A DNA stretch of 64,000 nucleotides. Origin: Ralstonia pickettii (GTDB lineage: Bacteria > Pseudomonadota > Gammaproteobacteria > Burkholderiales > Burkholderiaceae). The first letter of the stretch is position 1, and each line of letters opens with the position of its first letter. Made by a program: the position numbers and the translations under genes. The notes under the pieces are model-generated. The model saw nothing but the letters and a program-made list of their open reading frames with translations, was not told where the DNA came from and made no database searches. Positions 53,160 through 62,949 of the stretch are shown one piece after another. The DNA lies in the NCBI RefSeq assembly GCF_030582395.1, contig NZ_CP104383.1, forward strand, positions 272,373 through 336,372, written 5' to 3'.

Positions 53160-53519
53160 ATGCGCCATCTTGCTTCCCGCTTCGTTTCTGGTACCGCATC
53201 GCTGTTTGGTACCGCACTGACTGGCGCGTCCCTAGTCGGGAAATCGCACGCCGGCACCGCTCCTGCGCTGGTCCTCGGTCTCGCGCTCATGATCTTCTTC
53301 GCACCGCGCTGGTACCGGCTCTACCGGTTTCGAACACATACGTTTTTCTGGTATCGAAAGAAGCATCCGGGGTTGGTATCTGACGCTGGCACGATCACGT
53401 GTGATCGCTGCTCGTCCAAGCATCTCAGCGTGCACGCGCTTCGACGTGCGCCCGGCACACGCGCCCATTTTTGCAAGACCTGCGGCAAGACGCTCTATTT
53501 CTCGGCAGAGGGGTGCTAG
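53160..53519 (+). CDS. Membrane-anchored zinc-ribbon-like protein, 119 aa
   Basis: AAGGA upstream of the ATG. Hydrophobic helix at about 33-48, then CDRCSSKH and CKTCGK as a C-terminal zinc ribbon. Follows the FlhDC-like gene by 146 bp. Unknown. Confidence 0.6.
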   Translation: MRHLASRFVSGTASLFGTALTGASLVGKSHAGTAPALVLGLALMIFFAPRWYRLYRFRTHTFFWYRKKHPGLVSDAGTITCDRCSSKHLSVHALRRAPGTRAHFCKTCGKTLYFSAEGC

Positions 53520-53629
53520 GAGCGCGCAACTCTTCGGCACCGGCAAGCGAGAAAGCGCGCTTACCCATAATGCATTCACCACGATCAGCACGACGGCCCC
53601 AGCCGACACAACTCACAGCCCACAATCAC

Positions 53630-54073
53630 ATGACCACATTCTGCAAGTTCGACATCCCGGCGTTTACCGCAACCGTGCGCAAGAAGGCAAAGCTCCTGCT
53701 GGCCATCGCCGCCACCGCCATCATCACGGCATGTGGCTCGTCGACGAGCGACATCGTCGGCGAATACTCCGTCCAGGGAAAGAACGGGCTCGAGCCAACG
53801 CTTCGGATCGAGAAGGCAGACGGCAAACTCGCCGTTCAGGAGTTCCACAACGGCAATTGGCGAGCCATCCAGGGCCCGGTCAATGATCTGACCAAAGAGC
53901 AAGCTCAAGCGCTCTTCGGCCGCGCCGTTAGTGAATCAGTCAGCGGGATATCCACGAAGGACTTTGCGCTCGTCCATGTCCCTTCGAACTGGAGCAACAA
54001 GGACTTCCCAACGACGACGGGGTATCTGCTCGTTTCGATGCTCGGGCCCGTGGAACTGCACAAGGTCAAGTAG
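53630..54073 (+). CDS. Predicted lipoprotein, 147 aa
   Basis: Signal KAKLLLAIAATAIITAC with lipobox ITAC. Mature part is beta-rich (IVGEYSVQGKNGLEPTLRIE). Unknown function. Confidence 0.55.
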   Translation: MTTFCKFDIPAFTATVRKKAKLLLAIAATAIITACGSSTSDIVGEYSVQGKNGLEPTLRIEKADGKLAVQEFHNGNWRAIQGPVNDLTKEQAQALFGRAVSESVSGISTKDFALVHVPSNWSNKDFPTTTGYLLVSMLGPVELHKVK

Positions 54074-54221
54074 CAACGCGTTGCTGCCGACCGCCCCCGC
54101 ACACGTTGAGCGCGGCATCTGAAGTACCTGGAGTGCATCCTTGACTTCTTGAGCCGCACGCTACGATTAAATCAAGTGGTCGCATATCGATCACCGACCT
54201 CAAAATCACCGGAGAAAATCA

Positions 54222-55205
54222 ATGACGAACAAACTCTCTCTCCTCGCAATTGCTGCTGCATCGACTCTCGCACTGACCGCATGCGGCGGTGGCGGTGACG
54301 GTGGCACGTCCACGACTGGCGGTTCGACCGGCGGCACTACGACTCCGCCGGCACAGACTGTCACCGGCACCCAGACGACACCGCAGTACGGCAGCACGAG
54401 CGCACAACTGGCAGCGTTCAACACGCTGAACCAGTACCGTACGCAGTGTGGCTTTCCGGCACTGTCCGAAAACACTGTGCTGGACACTGCCGCCCAAGCA
54501 CACGCTGCCTACATGAGCACGAATGGCGTAGTTGCGGATAGCGAGACGGCGGGCAAAACTGGCTTCACCGGTGTCACCTATCAGGATCGCGCGGTGGCGG
54601 CTGGCTTCCCCAATCAGTACGTCGGCGGCGTGAGCGGGGGCTACTACACCAATGCGACATTGACCGACGCCCAATACGGTCAGCAACACATTATCGGCTG
54701 GCTGTCCGGCGTCTACCACATCGCTGCGGGCGTGTGGCCGTCGAGCATTGTTGGCATCGGCGTCTCCAAGACGCTGTTCAACGGTTTCCCCGACGTGCGC
54801 GCCTCGATGAGCTTCGATGCGCCTAAGACGATGCCGGGCAACATGCCCTTGACCTTCCCGTGCCAAGGCACCACCGGTGTGGCCTACTCGTCGAACGGTG
54901 AAACGCCGGCGCCGCCGAACACCAGCGGTTCGTGGGGCATTCCTGTCGCGGTTGCGGCCAACCCGAGCGACACCGTTGTGCTGACTTCCGGCACGATGAC
55001 CGACAACGCCTCGCACACGGTGACGTTGCAACTGCTCAACTCGTCAACTGATCCGAACAAGTTGGTCCCCGCGTTCGAAGCCGTCGCCTACCCGACCGCA
55101 CCGCTGCAACCGAACACGCCGTACACGGTGAACCTGTCCGGTACGATCAACGGCACGCCGTTCACGCGCAGCTTCACATTCACGACCGGCAACGTGGTGG
55201 GCTAA
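54222..55205 (+). CDS. CAP/SCP-domain lipoprotein
   Basis: A 327-aa protein. Signal with lipobox LTAC, Gly/Thr-rich linker, then a CAP domain (LNQYRTQCGFPAL, LDTAAQAHAAYMSTNG, HIIGWLSGVYH) and a C-terminal Ig-like strand region (TPYTVNLSGTINGTPF). GGAG lies 7 nt before the ATG. CAP proteins are extracellular; substrate unknown. Confidence 0.8.
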   Translation: MTNKLSLLAIAAASTLALTACGGGGDGGTSTTGGSTGGTTTPPAQTVTGTQTTPQYGSTSAQLAAFNTLNQYRTQCGFPALSENTVLDTAAQAHAAYMSTNGVVADSETAGKTGFTGVTYQDRAVAAGFPNQYVGGVSGGYYTNATLTDAQYGQQHIIGWLSGVYHIAAGVWPSSIVGIGVSKTLFNGFPDVRASMSFDAPKTMPGNMPLTFPCQGTTGVAYSSNGETPAPPNTSGSWGIPVAVAANPSDTVVLTSGTMTDNASHTVTLQLLNSSTDPNKLVPAFEAVAYPTAPLQPNTPYTVNLSGTINGTPFTRSFTFTTGNVVG

Positions 55206-55220
55206 ACAGTCTAGCCATCA

Positions 55221-55256
55221 AAAAGAAAGCCCCACAGTCACCGTGGGGCTTTTTCT
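55221..55256. terminator. Bidirectional terminator
   Basis: Arms AAAGCCCCAC/GTGGGGCTTT (55226-55252) with extended A-rich and T-rich flanks, between the CAP gene and the pilus operon. Confidence 0.85.
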
Positions 55257-55312
55257 TTGTGTCGCCGATCTCTCAATAACTTGCCTGCGGTCAGGACAAA
55301 CGCCATTTTGCT

Positions 55313-55954
55313 TTAGCCAACACCGCCGCCGCATGCCCACGGGTTGTAGACAAAGAACACTCGCGACAAATATTGTGTAGCCGTCGCTGGGTCCGAAGGC
55401 TGGGAGATGTAAGCTGGAGCAATGTAACGAGCATAGTTCGAGTTCATATACGCTACCCCGTTGTAATACATCTGGTCCCAAGTACCAGAGAAAGTCTGCC
55501 CTCCCCAATCGGAGTTGCTGGCGTCATACGTTCCGTCTGCGTATCCATTAAAGGGCCCAAGGTTGCCACAGCTGTTGGTTGTATACGTTGCCACCAACAC
55601 GTGACCTGCAGGCGGCGGCGGGGGCGGAGGTGCCGTCGGCTGACAGTTCAGGCCTACCCAGCTCGATCCATTCCAAGAAGGGCCACTGGCAGCGTAGTAG
55701 CCCGAAGGACACGAAGGCGGTGGCTGATAGTTGCAGCCAGGCGCACTCCAATAGGAACCCTTCCAAACGGGACTTGAAGTCGTCGTCCATCCAGCGCCAG
55801 ACGAACACTGCGGTGCCGGGACTGGGCCCCTTGCGATAGGGCTCGGGCAAGTCGAGTCTTGGTATCCCGGTGAACAAAGCACAGGGTTCGCCATTGCAAG
55901 TCTGGATCCCGCCAGAAGCACAATCACCGACAAGACCCTAAGTAGCATCCTCAT
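55313..55954 (-). CDS. Exported Trp/Cys-rich protein, end of the pilus operon
   Basis: A 213-aa protein with signal peptide (LLRVLSVIVLLAGSRLAMA). Two short Trp-Cys repeats (VWKGSYWSAPGC, SWNGSSWVGLNC) and a Pro8 run. It follows pilV by 12 bp; likely a pilus-associated or surface protein. Confidence 0.55.
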   Translation of the reverse strand: MRMLLRVLSVIVLLAGSRLAMANPVLCSPGYQDSTCPSPIARGPVPAPQCSSGAGWTTTSSPVWKGSYWSAPGCNYQPPPSCPSGYYAASGPSWNGSSWVGLNCQPTAPPPPPPPAGHVLVATYTTNSCGNLGPFNGYADGTYDASNSDWGGQTFSGTWDQMYYNGVAYMNSNYARYIAPAYISQPSDPATATQYLSRVFFVYNPWACGGGVG

Positions 55955-55966
55955 TTCACGACTCCA

Positions 55967-57265
55967 TTAGTATCCGCAATAGGTCCCAACAGTGGCAGTC
56001 GCGCCACCGATGCCGGCATTTGATCCATCCATGATGTAGACAGTCCACGGGCCTGATCCCCACGCTCCATAGTTGACGACCGTCGTCGGATCGACCGCAA
56101 AGTTCGCCGGGGTCACAACGATCATCGGGGTTCCGCCCGCCGGACAAGTCGGCCTCGGAATTCCAGAACCATGTTGCGCGGTGTAATACCCGAAGCGCTG
56201 CAAGCTCCCGCCAATTGGTTTCCACACGTTGTACAGACAAACTAATTGCTGGCCAGAGCCATCAGCATTGCCTGCCTGTGTTCCGTTTTGGGCACACGCC
56301 GTGTTGGGCGAAGCAACGTTACCCAGCCTCTGCGTTCCCGCCGCGACCACATCGCCGGACTGGTCGACCGAGAATATGGACTGTGTCCAAGGGTTGTTGA
56401 CGATACGGAACGTGCCATTCAAGCTCTCAAGGTAGATCGATGTACCGTTCGATCCTTTCAGGCCTAGCACACCGCCCTCGCCCACCTGCTCCCAAGTGAC
56501 TACTTTGCCGTTTGCGGTCGTGATCGATGGCACGGCAAGCGAACCACCGGAAAGAGCCTGCAAGCTTTGTGAGCTGATCTGCTGTGCGCCACTGATGTTG
56601 TGCAGCGCCCCCCCTTGATCGGTCATACCAAGGTCGGTCTGCATGTTGTTCAGCTCGGGATGGCCAGGAACCTGAACGCGGTACAGATAGCTGTTGTTCG
56701 CACTCACGCCTGTGAACGCAAGCAGTGACACCAGGTGACCGCTGCCTGGATTGGTGAAATTGGTCAACGGAAGCTTCCATGCCCCGTATGCGCCGTAAGC
56801 ATTTGCGGGGGTCATGGTTGCGTCACCATTCTGGCCGGCATAGGGGACGAATCCGCCCTGCGCCCCTGCTTGGGCGGCAATCTGAACAAGCTGGACAGTG
56901 TCCGCGATTGCCCTCCCGCCAACCGATTGCACGACCGACTGCAACGTCCCCGCGGTGGGCTGCAGGACCTGAAGTTGCCATGTCTGTCCGAAAACATTCG
57001 TGGTCGAAAAGCCGTTCGGCAAGTAACCGCTGCTGATCAGCATTGCGGTGGTGATGGTCACCGGCACGGTAGGCGTTGCAATCGCCGCGATCGATGTCCC
57101 GTTGTCTTGAACGTACTGAGCCGCGGCCTTGTTGTAGATCACCTGCTGGCTTGCCGCGGCCGCAGTCTGCACGTTTGTCATGCCCGACGCCTGCCACTGG
57201 TAGAACTGCCCCACGCTCAGCAACGACAGGGCGATGGCGATCATGTAACCGAGAATTGCATCCAT
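55967..57265 (-). CDS. pilV: PilV-like thin-pilus tip adhesin
   Basis: A 432-aa protein. N-terminal prepilin-like helix (LGYMIAIALSLLSVGQFYQW) then the PilV-like constant region and a Gly/Asn-rich C-terminal region with VCLYNVWKPIGGSLQRFGYY. In IncI plasmids PilV C-termini are swapped by a shufflon; I saw no shufflon repeats here. Confidence 0.75.
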   Translation of the reverse strand: MDAILGYMIAIALSLLSVGQFYQWQASGMTNVQTAAAASQQVIYNKAAAQYVQDNGTSIAAIATPTVPVTITTAMLISSGYLPNGFSTTNVFGQTWQLQVLQPTAGTLQSVVQSVGGRAIADTVQLVQIAAQAGAQGGFVPYAGQNGDATMTPANAYGAYGAWKLPLTNFTNPGSGHLVSLLAFTGVSANNSYLYRVQVPGHPELNNMQTDLGMTDQGGALHNISGAQQISSQSLQALSGGSLAVPSITTANGKVVTWEQVGEGGVLGLKGSNGTSIYLESLNGTFRIVNNPWTQSIFSVDQSGDVVAAGTQRLGNVASPNTACAQNGTQAGNADGSGQQLVCLYNVWKPIGGSLQRFGYYTAQHGSGIPRPTCPAGGTPMIVVTPANFAVDPTTVVNYGAWGSGPWTVYIMDGSNAGIGGATATVGTYCGY

Positions 57266-57277
57266 TGCGCGTCGCCT

Positions 57278-57754
57278 TCAGGAAGACGTCTGAACCCAAT
57301 TGAGGAGTGAGCTAACGGGGATGGTCGTGGGTACTGACATGGTGTTTCCGCCCGCCAAACTCACCGCCACACCTGCGGCCCGGATGACGAACCAATTGTT
57401 GCCGCCCTGCGCATCGGCGAGTAACTTTCCCGCTGCACCAGGTGCCGCTGGCAGGTACCCGTAGACGTTGCGACCGCTACCATTCGCCGTCGTCATACAA
57501 ACAGCACCAGCAGGCAGCAACACACCTGCCGGTAGCGTCACGGTCATGTTTGGACTGATTGCGCCACGCTGCGCGATCGCTGTGCTAACACATGCGGTCC
57601 CAAACATCGCAGCTTGCTGAGATGACACCACCGAGCGCGTCTCCATCTGGCCTGCGGGGCCGGCACCAGGAACACTGTCGGCGAGCTGGAACGCTTGAAT
57701 GCCAAGCCCGAACAGCAGCATGACTGCGGCGAGCGGAAGGAGTGCGAATGCCAT
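57278..57754 (-). CDS. pilM: PilM-like thin-pilus protein
   Basis: A 158-aa protein starting MAFALLPLAAVMLLFGLGIQAF, a hydrophobic N-terminal helix followed by a small soluble domain, as in IncI PilM. Its place between pilS and pilV is unusual (IncI has pilM upstream of pilN). Confidence 0.55.
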   Translation of the reverse strand: MAFALLPLAAVMLLFGLGIQAFQLADSVPGAGPAGQMETRSVVSSQQAAMFGTACVSTAIAQRGAISPNMTVTLPAGVLLPAGAVCMTTANGSGRNVYGYLPAAPGAAGKLLADAQGGNNWFVIRAAGVAVSLAGGNTMSVPTTIPVSSLLNWVQTSS

Positions 57755-57776
57755 CGAAACGCTGACTCGCTGGGGC

Positions 57777-58277
57777 TCAGTGGAACGTCACGACAATCGT
57801 TGCGGTCGCGGAGCAAACAGCGCCGGCCTGCGACGTGTCAGGCATGTTGCTGCGTGTAAAACTCTGACCGCCAACCGTCAACAAGTCGTAGCCTGACAGA
57901 CTCGTCACGGTGGACGTGCATTCGTCAGTTGTTTGCGACCCGCCACCCCCAAAAGAGATCACCCCGCTCGTGCCACTATTTGCCGAACTCAAAGTAATGG
58001 GATTGCCCCACTTGTCGAAAATGCCTCCGCTCTTGACCATGGTCGGAGGGAAGGTGCCTCCGTTAATAAGCCCGCCCAGGTTCGCGTTCGAAAAATTGGC
58101 AAAGCCGGTATTGCTCTGCGCGAACCCTGCTCGGGCCTTTGTCATGACGTAGCCAATATCCGTCGCCGCGCCACCACTCTTCTGATCCGACTTCGCCTGC
58201 CCGCTGTTGCTGAGCGTGTTGCCCACTGCGAGGATTGCCAGCGCGATCGCCACGAGCGCCCCAATGATCCGTTCCAT
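57777..58277 (-). CDS. pilS: PilS major pilin
   Basis: A 166-aa type IVb prepilin: short leader MERIIG, hydrophobic ALVAIALAILAVGNTLSNSG and the conserved FDKWGNPITLSSAN segment of PilS. Cleaved by a prepilin peptidase, not encoded here. GGAG precedes the ATG. Confidence 0.85.
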   Translation of the reverse strand: MERIIGALVAIALAILAVGNTLSNSGQAKSDQKSGGAATDIGYVMTKARAGFAQSNTGFANFSNANLGGLINGGTFPPTMVKSGGIFDKWGNPITLSSANSGTSGVISFGGGGSQTTDECTSTVTSLSGYDLLTVGGQSFTRSNMPDTSQAGAVCSATATIVVTFH

Positions 58278-58313
58278 ATCACCCTCTCCTAAAGTAAAAC
58301 CACGTCCAACGAT

Positions 58314-59387
58314 TTACATCTGCCTCATCGACGACGTGAGAGCCGACGAAAGCGCGTTTGAGCCAAACTGCATGACAAACATGGCTGCGTACACAAGAAG
58401 ACTCAGGGTCAACGCCATGCCACCGCCGATCGCAAGCACCTTTCGCTCGACATAGGCCGCGTTCTCTCGCGCCACGTTCGCCAGCTTTTCCGACGAGTCG
58501 GCTTTGCCCATGTACTCGCCGATCTCATCGATCAGATCCACGGAAGGGAAGTCGTGCCCAGTCCGCATCATGGAAGTTGCAAGATCAAAGCCATTGCGTG
58601 TGCCGGATGAAATGGCGAGCAGCCGCGACGCCAACCATGGCGATGCCGTGCGCACCTGTGCGGCCAGCGATTCCACTTCAGGGATGCCCGCCCGCTGCAG
58701 AGCAAGAAACGACAGCAACCAAGAGAACCCTGCGATCTCCCGATAGAGTGGGAACGGAAAAACCCATCGATCAAAGAACGCCCTCCCACGGCCAGCCCAG
58801 TTCGGTAACGCCCATGCGCACCAGAGCGCATAGGTAAGCAGCCCGTACGTCGCCAAAGGCATTGCCGCGCTTTGTGCAAACACGCCCATCAGGTAGAGGA
58901 CGCGTGCCCATCCGGTCCACTTCTCGGCCGGCAAGATTCCTGCGAACTCGGGCACTACGTCGGCACCGATAAAGCCGAGTACCTTGTAGAGCGCGTAGAC
59001 ATAGACAAGCGCCGGCGCGAAGCCGAGGATCAGCTTCCAAAAGATGCGATCCACCAGTTCGCGCACCTCGATGACGAGCTTCATTGCCTCGGGAAGCTTG
59101 CCCGCTCGATCACCAGCGTCGAGCACGGTTCGCTCAAGATTGGTGAGCGACGAGTCCATTGCCGCCGCCAGCGTCTGGCCGTTGCGGACGCCTTGTGTCA
59201 CGGCATCGATTGCAGCAGCAGCGCGACGTTTTCGCCGTCGTAGCAAGCCGGCCCCGAACCGGGTAAGCACGCGCTCTAGCGTTACGTCGTTCGCCAGATG
59301 CGTTGACGCACGTTCATAGAGGCGTTTTCGGAGCTTCCATGGCAGAGGATTGCCCTTCAGCCACTGCAGAGCTTTCTGGAGATTCAT
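58314..59387 (-). CDS. pilR: PilR inner-membrane platform protein
   Basis: A 357-aa GspF/PilC-like protein with three transmembrane regions (about 120-140, 170-195, 325-345). Typical platform protein for thin-pilus assembly. ATG overlaps the pilQ stop (ATGA). Confidence 0.85.
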   Translation of the reverse strand: MNLQKALQWLKGNPLPWKLRKRLYERASTHLANDVTLERVLTRFGAGLLRRRKRRAAAAIDAVTQGVRNGQTLAAAMDSSLTNLERTVLDAGDRAGKLPEAMKLVIEVRELVDRIFWKLILGFAPALVYVYALYKVLGFIGADVVPEFAGILPAEKWTGWARVLYLMGVFAQSAAMPLATYGLLTYALWCAWALPNWAGRGRAFFDRWVFPFPLYREIAGFSWLLSFLALQRAGIPEVESLAAQVRTASPWLASRLLAISSGTRNGFDLATSMMRTGHDFPSVDLIDEIGEYMGKADSSEKLANVARENAAYVERKVLAIGGGMALTLSLLVYAAMFVMQFGSNALSSALTSSMRQM

Positions 59388-60970
59388 ACGCCCTCGCGAT
59401 ACGCCTCAATGGGCACGTTCTTCTGCGCGTCGCGCGGATCGATCCTGCCGGCCAACACACGTTCCATGACATTGCCGAGCATGGATTTGTCGGAGCCCTC
59501 ACGCAGGCGGTGATTTCGACGTGCCAACGACGTCCCCCTGAGGAAGTCTTCCATCAGCTCTTCGGTGCTAAGGACAACCTCTGCAACTGCCTCACGCCCG
59601 CGGATTTGCCGGCCGAAGCAGTGCGGACATCCCTTTCCCCGCACATGGACCTGTTCGATGTTTCCCCAGGTTTTGATGCGGTCGAGCAGAATTCCCGGCA
59701 TTGCGTCGAGATGTTTGGCCAATGGCTCCCGACACTCCGTGCACAGCACGGGAACCATCCGCTGCCCCATGAAACCCGCGATGATTTTGTGGTTGCACAT
59801 CAACTCCTTGGAAAGCAGCGTGTGGTCGAGCATTTGCAGGCGACCAATCAGTTCGAACGGATCAAGAACGTGGAGCGAGCCGAAGACCAAGTGCCCGGTC
59901 TGCGCTGCCTGAACTGCTGCAACACCTTCATTGCCTGTGCGGATCTCGCCGATGTCGATGATGTCCGGGTCCATCCGGAGCATGCGTTCGACGAGGTATG
60001 AGGAGTTCTGCCCCGTCGAAAGCAGTTGCACTGCCCATTCACGCGGGTACTCGACCGGATGCTCACGGGTGATCTGCCGCAGCTCGGGCGAAATCTGCCC
60101 CTTGTAGCGCAGCATTTCGTAGCCGGTCGTGGTCTTGCCACTTCCCGTCGGCCCCGTCTGAATAAACAGACCATCCGGCATCAGGACGACCTGCTCGAAC
60201 ATCGCGAGCTGCAGCGTCGTGAATCCCATCCGCTCAAAGTCGACTTTGCCGGCCGGCGCCTCCGGTCTCACCAGTCGCAGACGACTCGCCGGCGTCTCGC
60301 GTCGCTGAAGTGTGGCCGTGTGCCTGCGCGGTTGCAGGCGATTAACCATGACGCCACCACCGGCCTCGATCGGATAGGCTGGGCCGCGCGTAATGCGAAC
60401 ACTTTCAATATCGGTCTCAGGCAGCTTGTTGCCGCTGATCTGCGCTTCCTGGAACTCGAGCGGATTGAATGTCGGCTCTTTGACGGTTGCGAGGCCGACG
60501 CAAGTTGCTCGCACAAAAGCTTCCCCCTGCGCAGCGTTCAGTTCCCACTCGGGCACCGTCCATAGCTCGCCGTCAATGCGCAACTGAAATTCAGCATGGT
60601 CTTCTCGCTGCAGAACGTGAAGGTCGGACGCCCCCAGTTCGGCAGCCTCGACGTGCCGCCGGCGCGACATTTCCAGAAACTCAAGGTATGCGTCGCCCGA
60701 TTGCCCGTCCGACGTGCTTTCGCGCGCTTGCGCCAGCTCCTGCGGGGCAAGAGATTCAACAACCGGCTCCAGACCATGGCGTTTGAGGTCAGCCAACCAT
60801 GTGAGAAAGGCCGAACCACCTGCATAGCGGCCATCGACCTGAATCTTCTCGCCGACCCCCGCCCACACGACGTGTTGCATCAGCGTGGCAGGAACAGGCG
60901 GGAGCCGCATTGGCTCGACATGCGCGTCAACGCGCGAGAATGCCCTGAACCGCTCAACCAAAGCCACCAT
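59384..60970 (-). CDS. pilQ: PilQ-type pilus ATPase
   Basis: A 528-aa secretion ATPase: Walker A QTGPTGSGKTTTGY, Walker B region DPDIIDIGEIR and a Cys pair (CTEC, CPHC). It supplies energy to assemble the thin pilus. In IncI nomenclature PilQ is the ATPase. GGGAG precedes the ATG. Confidence 0.9.
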   Translation of the reverse strand: MVALVERFRAFSRVDAHVEPMRLPPVPATLMQHVVWAGVGEKIQVDGRYAGGSAFLTWLADLKRHGLEPVVESLAPQELAQARESTSDGQSGDAYLEFLEMSRRRHVEAAELGASDLHVLQREDHAEFQLRIDGELWTVPEWELNAAQGEAFVRATCVGLATVKEPTFNPLEFQEAQISGNKLPETDIESVRITRGPAYPIEAGGGVMVNRLQPRRHTATLQRRETPASRLRLVRPEAPAGKVDFERMGFTTLQLAMFEQVVLMPDGLFIQTGPTGSGKTTTGYEMLRYKGQISPELRQITREHPVEYPREWAVQLLSTGQNSSYLVERMLRMDPDIIDIGEIRTGNEGVAAVQAAQTGHLVFGSLHVLDPFELIGRLQMLDHTLLSKELMCNHKIIAGFMGQRMVPVLCTECREPLAKHLDAMPGILLDRIKTWGNIEQVHVRGKGCPHCFGRQIRGREAVAEVVLSTEELMEDFLRGTSLARRNHRLREGSDKSMLGNVMERVLAGRIDPRDAQKNVPIEAYREGV

Positions 60971-60971
60971 G

Positions 60972-62225
60972 TCAGCTCCCCACCTTGAGGGCAGCAGTCG
61001 CCCCAGGAAAACGGTTAACGTAGAGCGTCCCTTTCGCATGCCACTGGCCATCTCGCAGGTCGACGCTGACCTCGGTCAGCCGCAAACCTGGGACTTGATC
61101 GAATGCAGAAGCACCGCTGAACCATGGAGCCATCGCAAGCGTGAAATCGGCCGCATTCCCAATCCACGGGGCCGGTTCAGGTGCATCGGGGCCATTCGCG
61201 CCAGGAAGCGCGGCGGGCTGCGTCGCCGCCAGCTTCAACTGGAAAGCTTTGCGGTGCGACACGCTCCAAACGATGCGCTTCGCAACCTCAAAATCATCAA
61301 TACCTGTTGGTTGGATCGTGAACGTATAGGGCTTAACTTCCGTCGAGCGAGAGTGGTTTCCATCGTCGAGGAGCGTGCCGGGCGCGTCCTCAGCCACACC
61401 CCCGTCGCGCTCCCATTGAGCGGCAACGTTGACCGTGACGGGACTACCGAACTGGCAGCTCCAGCCGGTCAGCAACCAACCTTTCGTGGCGAGTGCCCTG
61501 CCGTGCCAAGCCGAACGACATGCGTCGACAACAGCAGACGGCACAGGTTGAAGTGTCCATGGCGGAATTTGTTGCTTGGCTTGCTTTGCCGCGTGCATCG
61601 CCTGTGCAGCACGTTGTCGCGCGAGATCCGCAGCGCGCTGTGCCTCAGCCTGCCGTTGCTGATACCACCACGTGCCGACGCCGGCCAATGCCGCCACTGT
61701 CAGCACCCCGGCCACCGGTAGCACGTAGCGTCGCGGCCCCGGCTCCAGATCGGTCAGCCCCTTCACCGATCGCGAAGTGCGAACGATGTCTGCGAGTTCG
61801 GCTTCGGTCCCGCGGACTACGTTCCAGTCACCGGACGCTTTGTGCAACGCATGGAGTTGCTCCAATTCTTCGAGCGTGCCAGTCCGGTCCCCGTCCGGTA
61901 AAACCTCCTGGCCGTCGCGCACCGCGATGTACCAATACAGGTCAGCGCTGATCCGATAGAAGCCGCACCAAGGCTGAGGATGTGAGTCAGCGACAAGGGC
62001 TGCAAGCGGCTTGGTTCGCCAGTTGGAGGCAGCGCCCTCGAGGCCCGCACAAAAGCCGGCCTGTACGTGCCCTGTGCGCGTCTGATGGACGACACTCCAC
62101 CGTGCTTGCAGATCACGAGCCTTCTTGCGCAGTGCCGCGCGGCTTGGCCTGGCATCCTCATGCCGCCAAGTCAGGCCGACGGCATAGGTGCCCTTGATCC
62201 CTGGAAGGTTGAGGACTTGAGCCAT
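60972..62225 (-). CDS. pilO: PilO pilin accessory protein
   Basis: A 417-aa protein with one transmembrane helix (about 168-188) and a coiled coil (EAQRAADLARQRAAQAMHAAK). Typical PilO2 protein of IncI thin pili. Ends just before pilQ. Confidence 0.75.
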   Translation of the reverse strand: MAQVLNLPGIKGTYAVGLTWRHEDARPSRAALRKKARDLQARWSVVHQTRTGHVQAGFCAGLEGAASNWRTKPLAALVADSHPQPWCGFYRISADLYWYIAVRDGQEVLPDGDRTGTLEELEQLHALHKASGDWNVVRGTEAELADIVRTSRSVKGLTDLEPGPRRYVLPVAGVLTVAALAGVGTWWYQQRQAEAQRAADLARQRAAQAMHAAKQAKQQIPPWTLQPVPSAVVDACRSAWHGRALATKGWLLTGWSCQFGSPVTVNVAAQWERDGGVAEDAPGTLLDDGNHSRSTEVKPYTFTIQPTGIDDFEVAKRIVWSVSHRKAFQLKLAATQPAALPGANGPDAPEPAPWIGNAADFTLAMAPWFSGASAFDQVPGLRLTEVSVDLRDGQWHAKGTLYVNRFPGATAALKVGS

Positions 62226-62226
62226 G

Positions 62227-62937
62227 TCACACCGCGAGCTTCAGAACTTGCTTGCCGCGACCCACTCTGACTTGTTTCGCATCGACGCCGATGACTTGCC
62301 AGCCATCGCCGAGCTGAGTGCCAGCCACTGCATCCGAAATCGTGATGCCGTTGATTTCGATGAGAGCCGAGTAGACGCCGTCAGCTCCCCCGATGTGAAC
62401 CAGACGCGGTTTCCCATGTTTGGCCGCAGGTAGCGGAATCGGTGGCTTCGTAACGTTGCCGGGAACGACCAGCGACGGAACAACTCCCGGTTCCCCTGCC
62501 TGCCCAGGCGTCACGCTCGTTGCAGCCTGCATCGCGCGCGACTCCGAGCTTTTGATGTCCGCCTGGTACTTCGCAATTTCAGCCTTGACCTTCAGGACTG
62601 CCGCTTGCCGTTGCAGGATGCTGAGTTCGTCGGCCTCAGCACCTGCCTGAGCGGCTTCGGTCTTCGGCGAAGGCGCAGCCGCAACAGGAATCGACGCCTG
62701 GGGTGATGGAGCAGCCTGGGTTGGCCGTACAGACGTTTCTGCAACTTGCGCGGTACGAGCCGCAGGTGTTGTCGTTGGCGGAGTTGTTGTTGCCGAAGGC
62801 TGCGCATCACGAATGGATTGAGCGGCCTGCATCGCCTTCTCCATGCGAGGCGCCGAGGCACCCTGCGCAATTGCAAATCCTGCACCGGCGCTCAGCGCAA
62901 GTCCAACCGCTGCAGACAAGAAATGTCGATTCATCAT
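62227..62937 (-). CDS. pilP: PilP pilus biogenesis protein
   Basis: A 236-aa exported protein with a signal peptide (FLSAAVGLALSAGAGFAIA), Ala/Pro/Thr-rich middle, coiled coil and a C-terminal beta domain. Matches PilP in length and layout. It starts just after pilN. Confidence 0.75.
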   Translation of the reverse strand: MMNRHFLSAAVGLALSAGAGFAIAQGASAPRMEKAMQAAQSIRDAQPSATTTPPTTTPAARTAQVAETSVRPTQAAPSPQASIPVAAAPSPKTEAAQAGAEADELSILQRQAAVLKVKAEIAKYQADIKSSESRAMQAATSVTPGQAGEPGVVPSLVVPGNVTKPPIPLPAAKHGKPRLVHIGGADGVYSALIEINGITISDAVAGTQLGDGWQVIGVDAKQVRVGRGKQVLKLAV

Positions 62938-62949
62938 GAACCCCAGGTA

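Noticed and set aside
55967..57265. Shufflon-type inverted repeats in pilV
   Set aside because: I looked for repeated short inverted segments in the C-terminal region and saw none.
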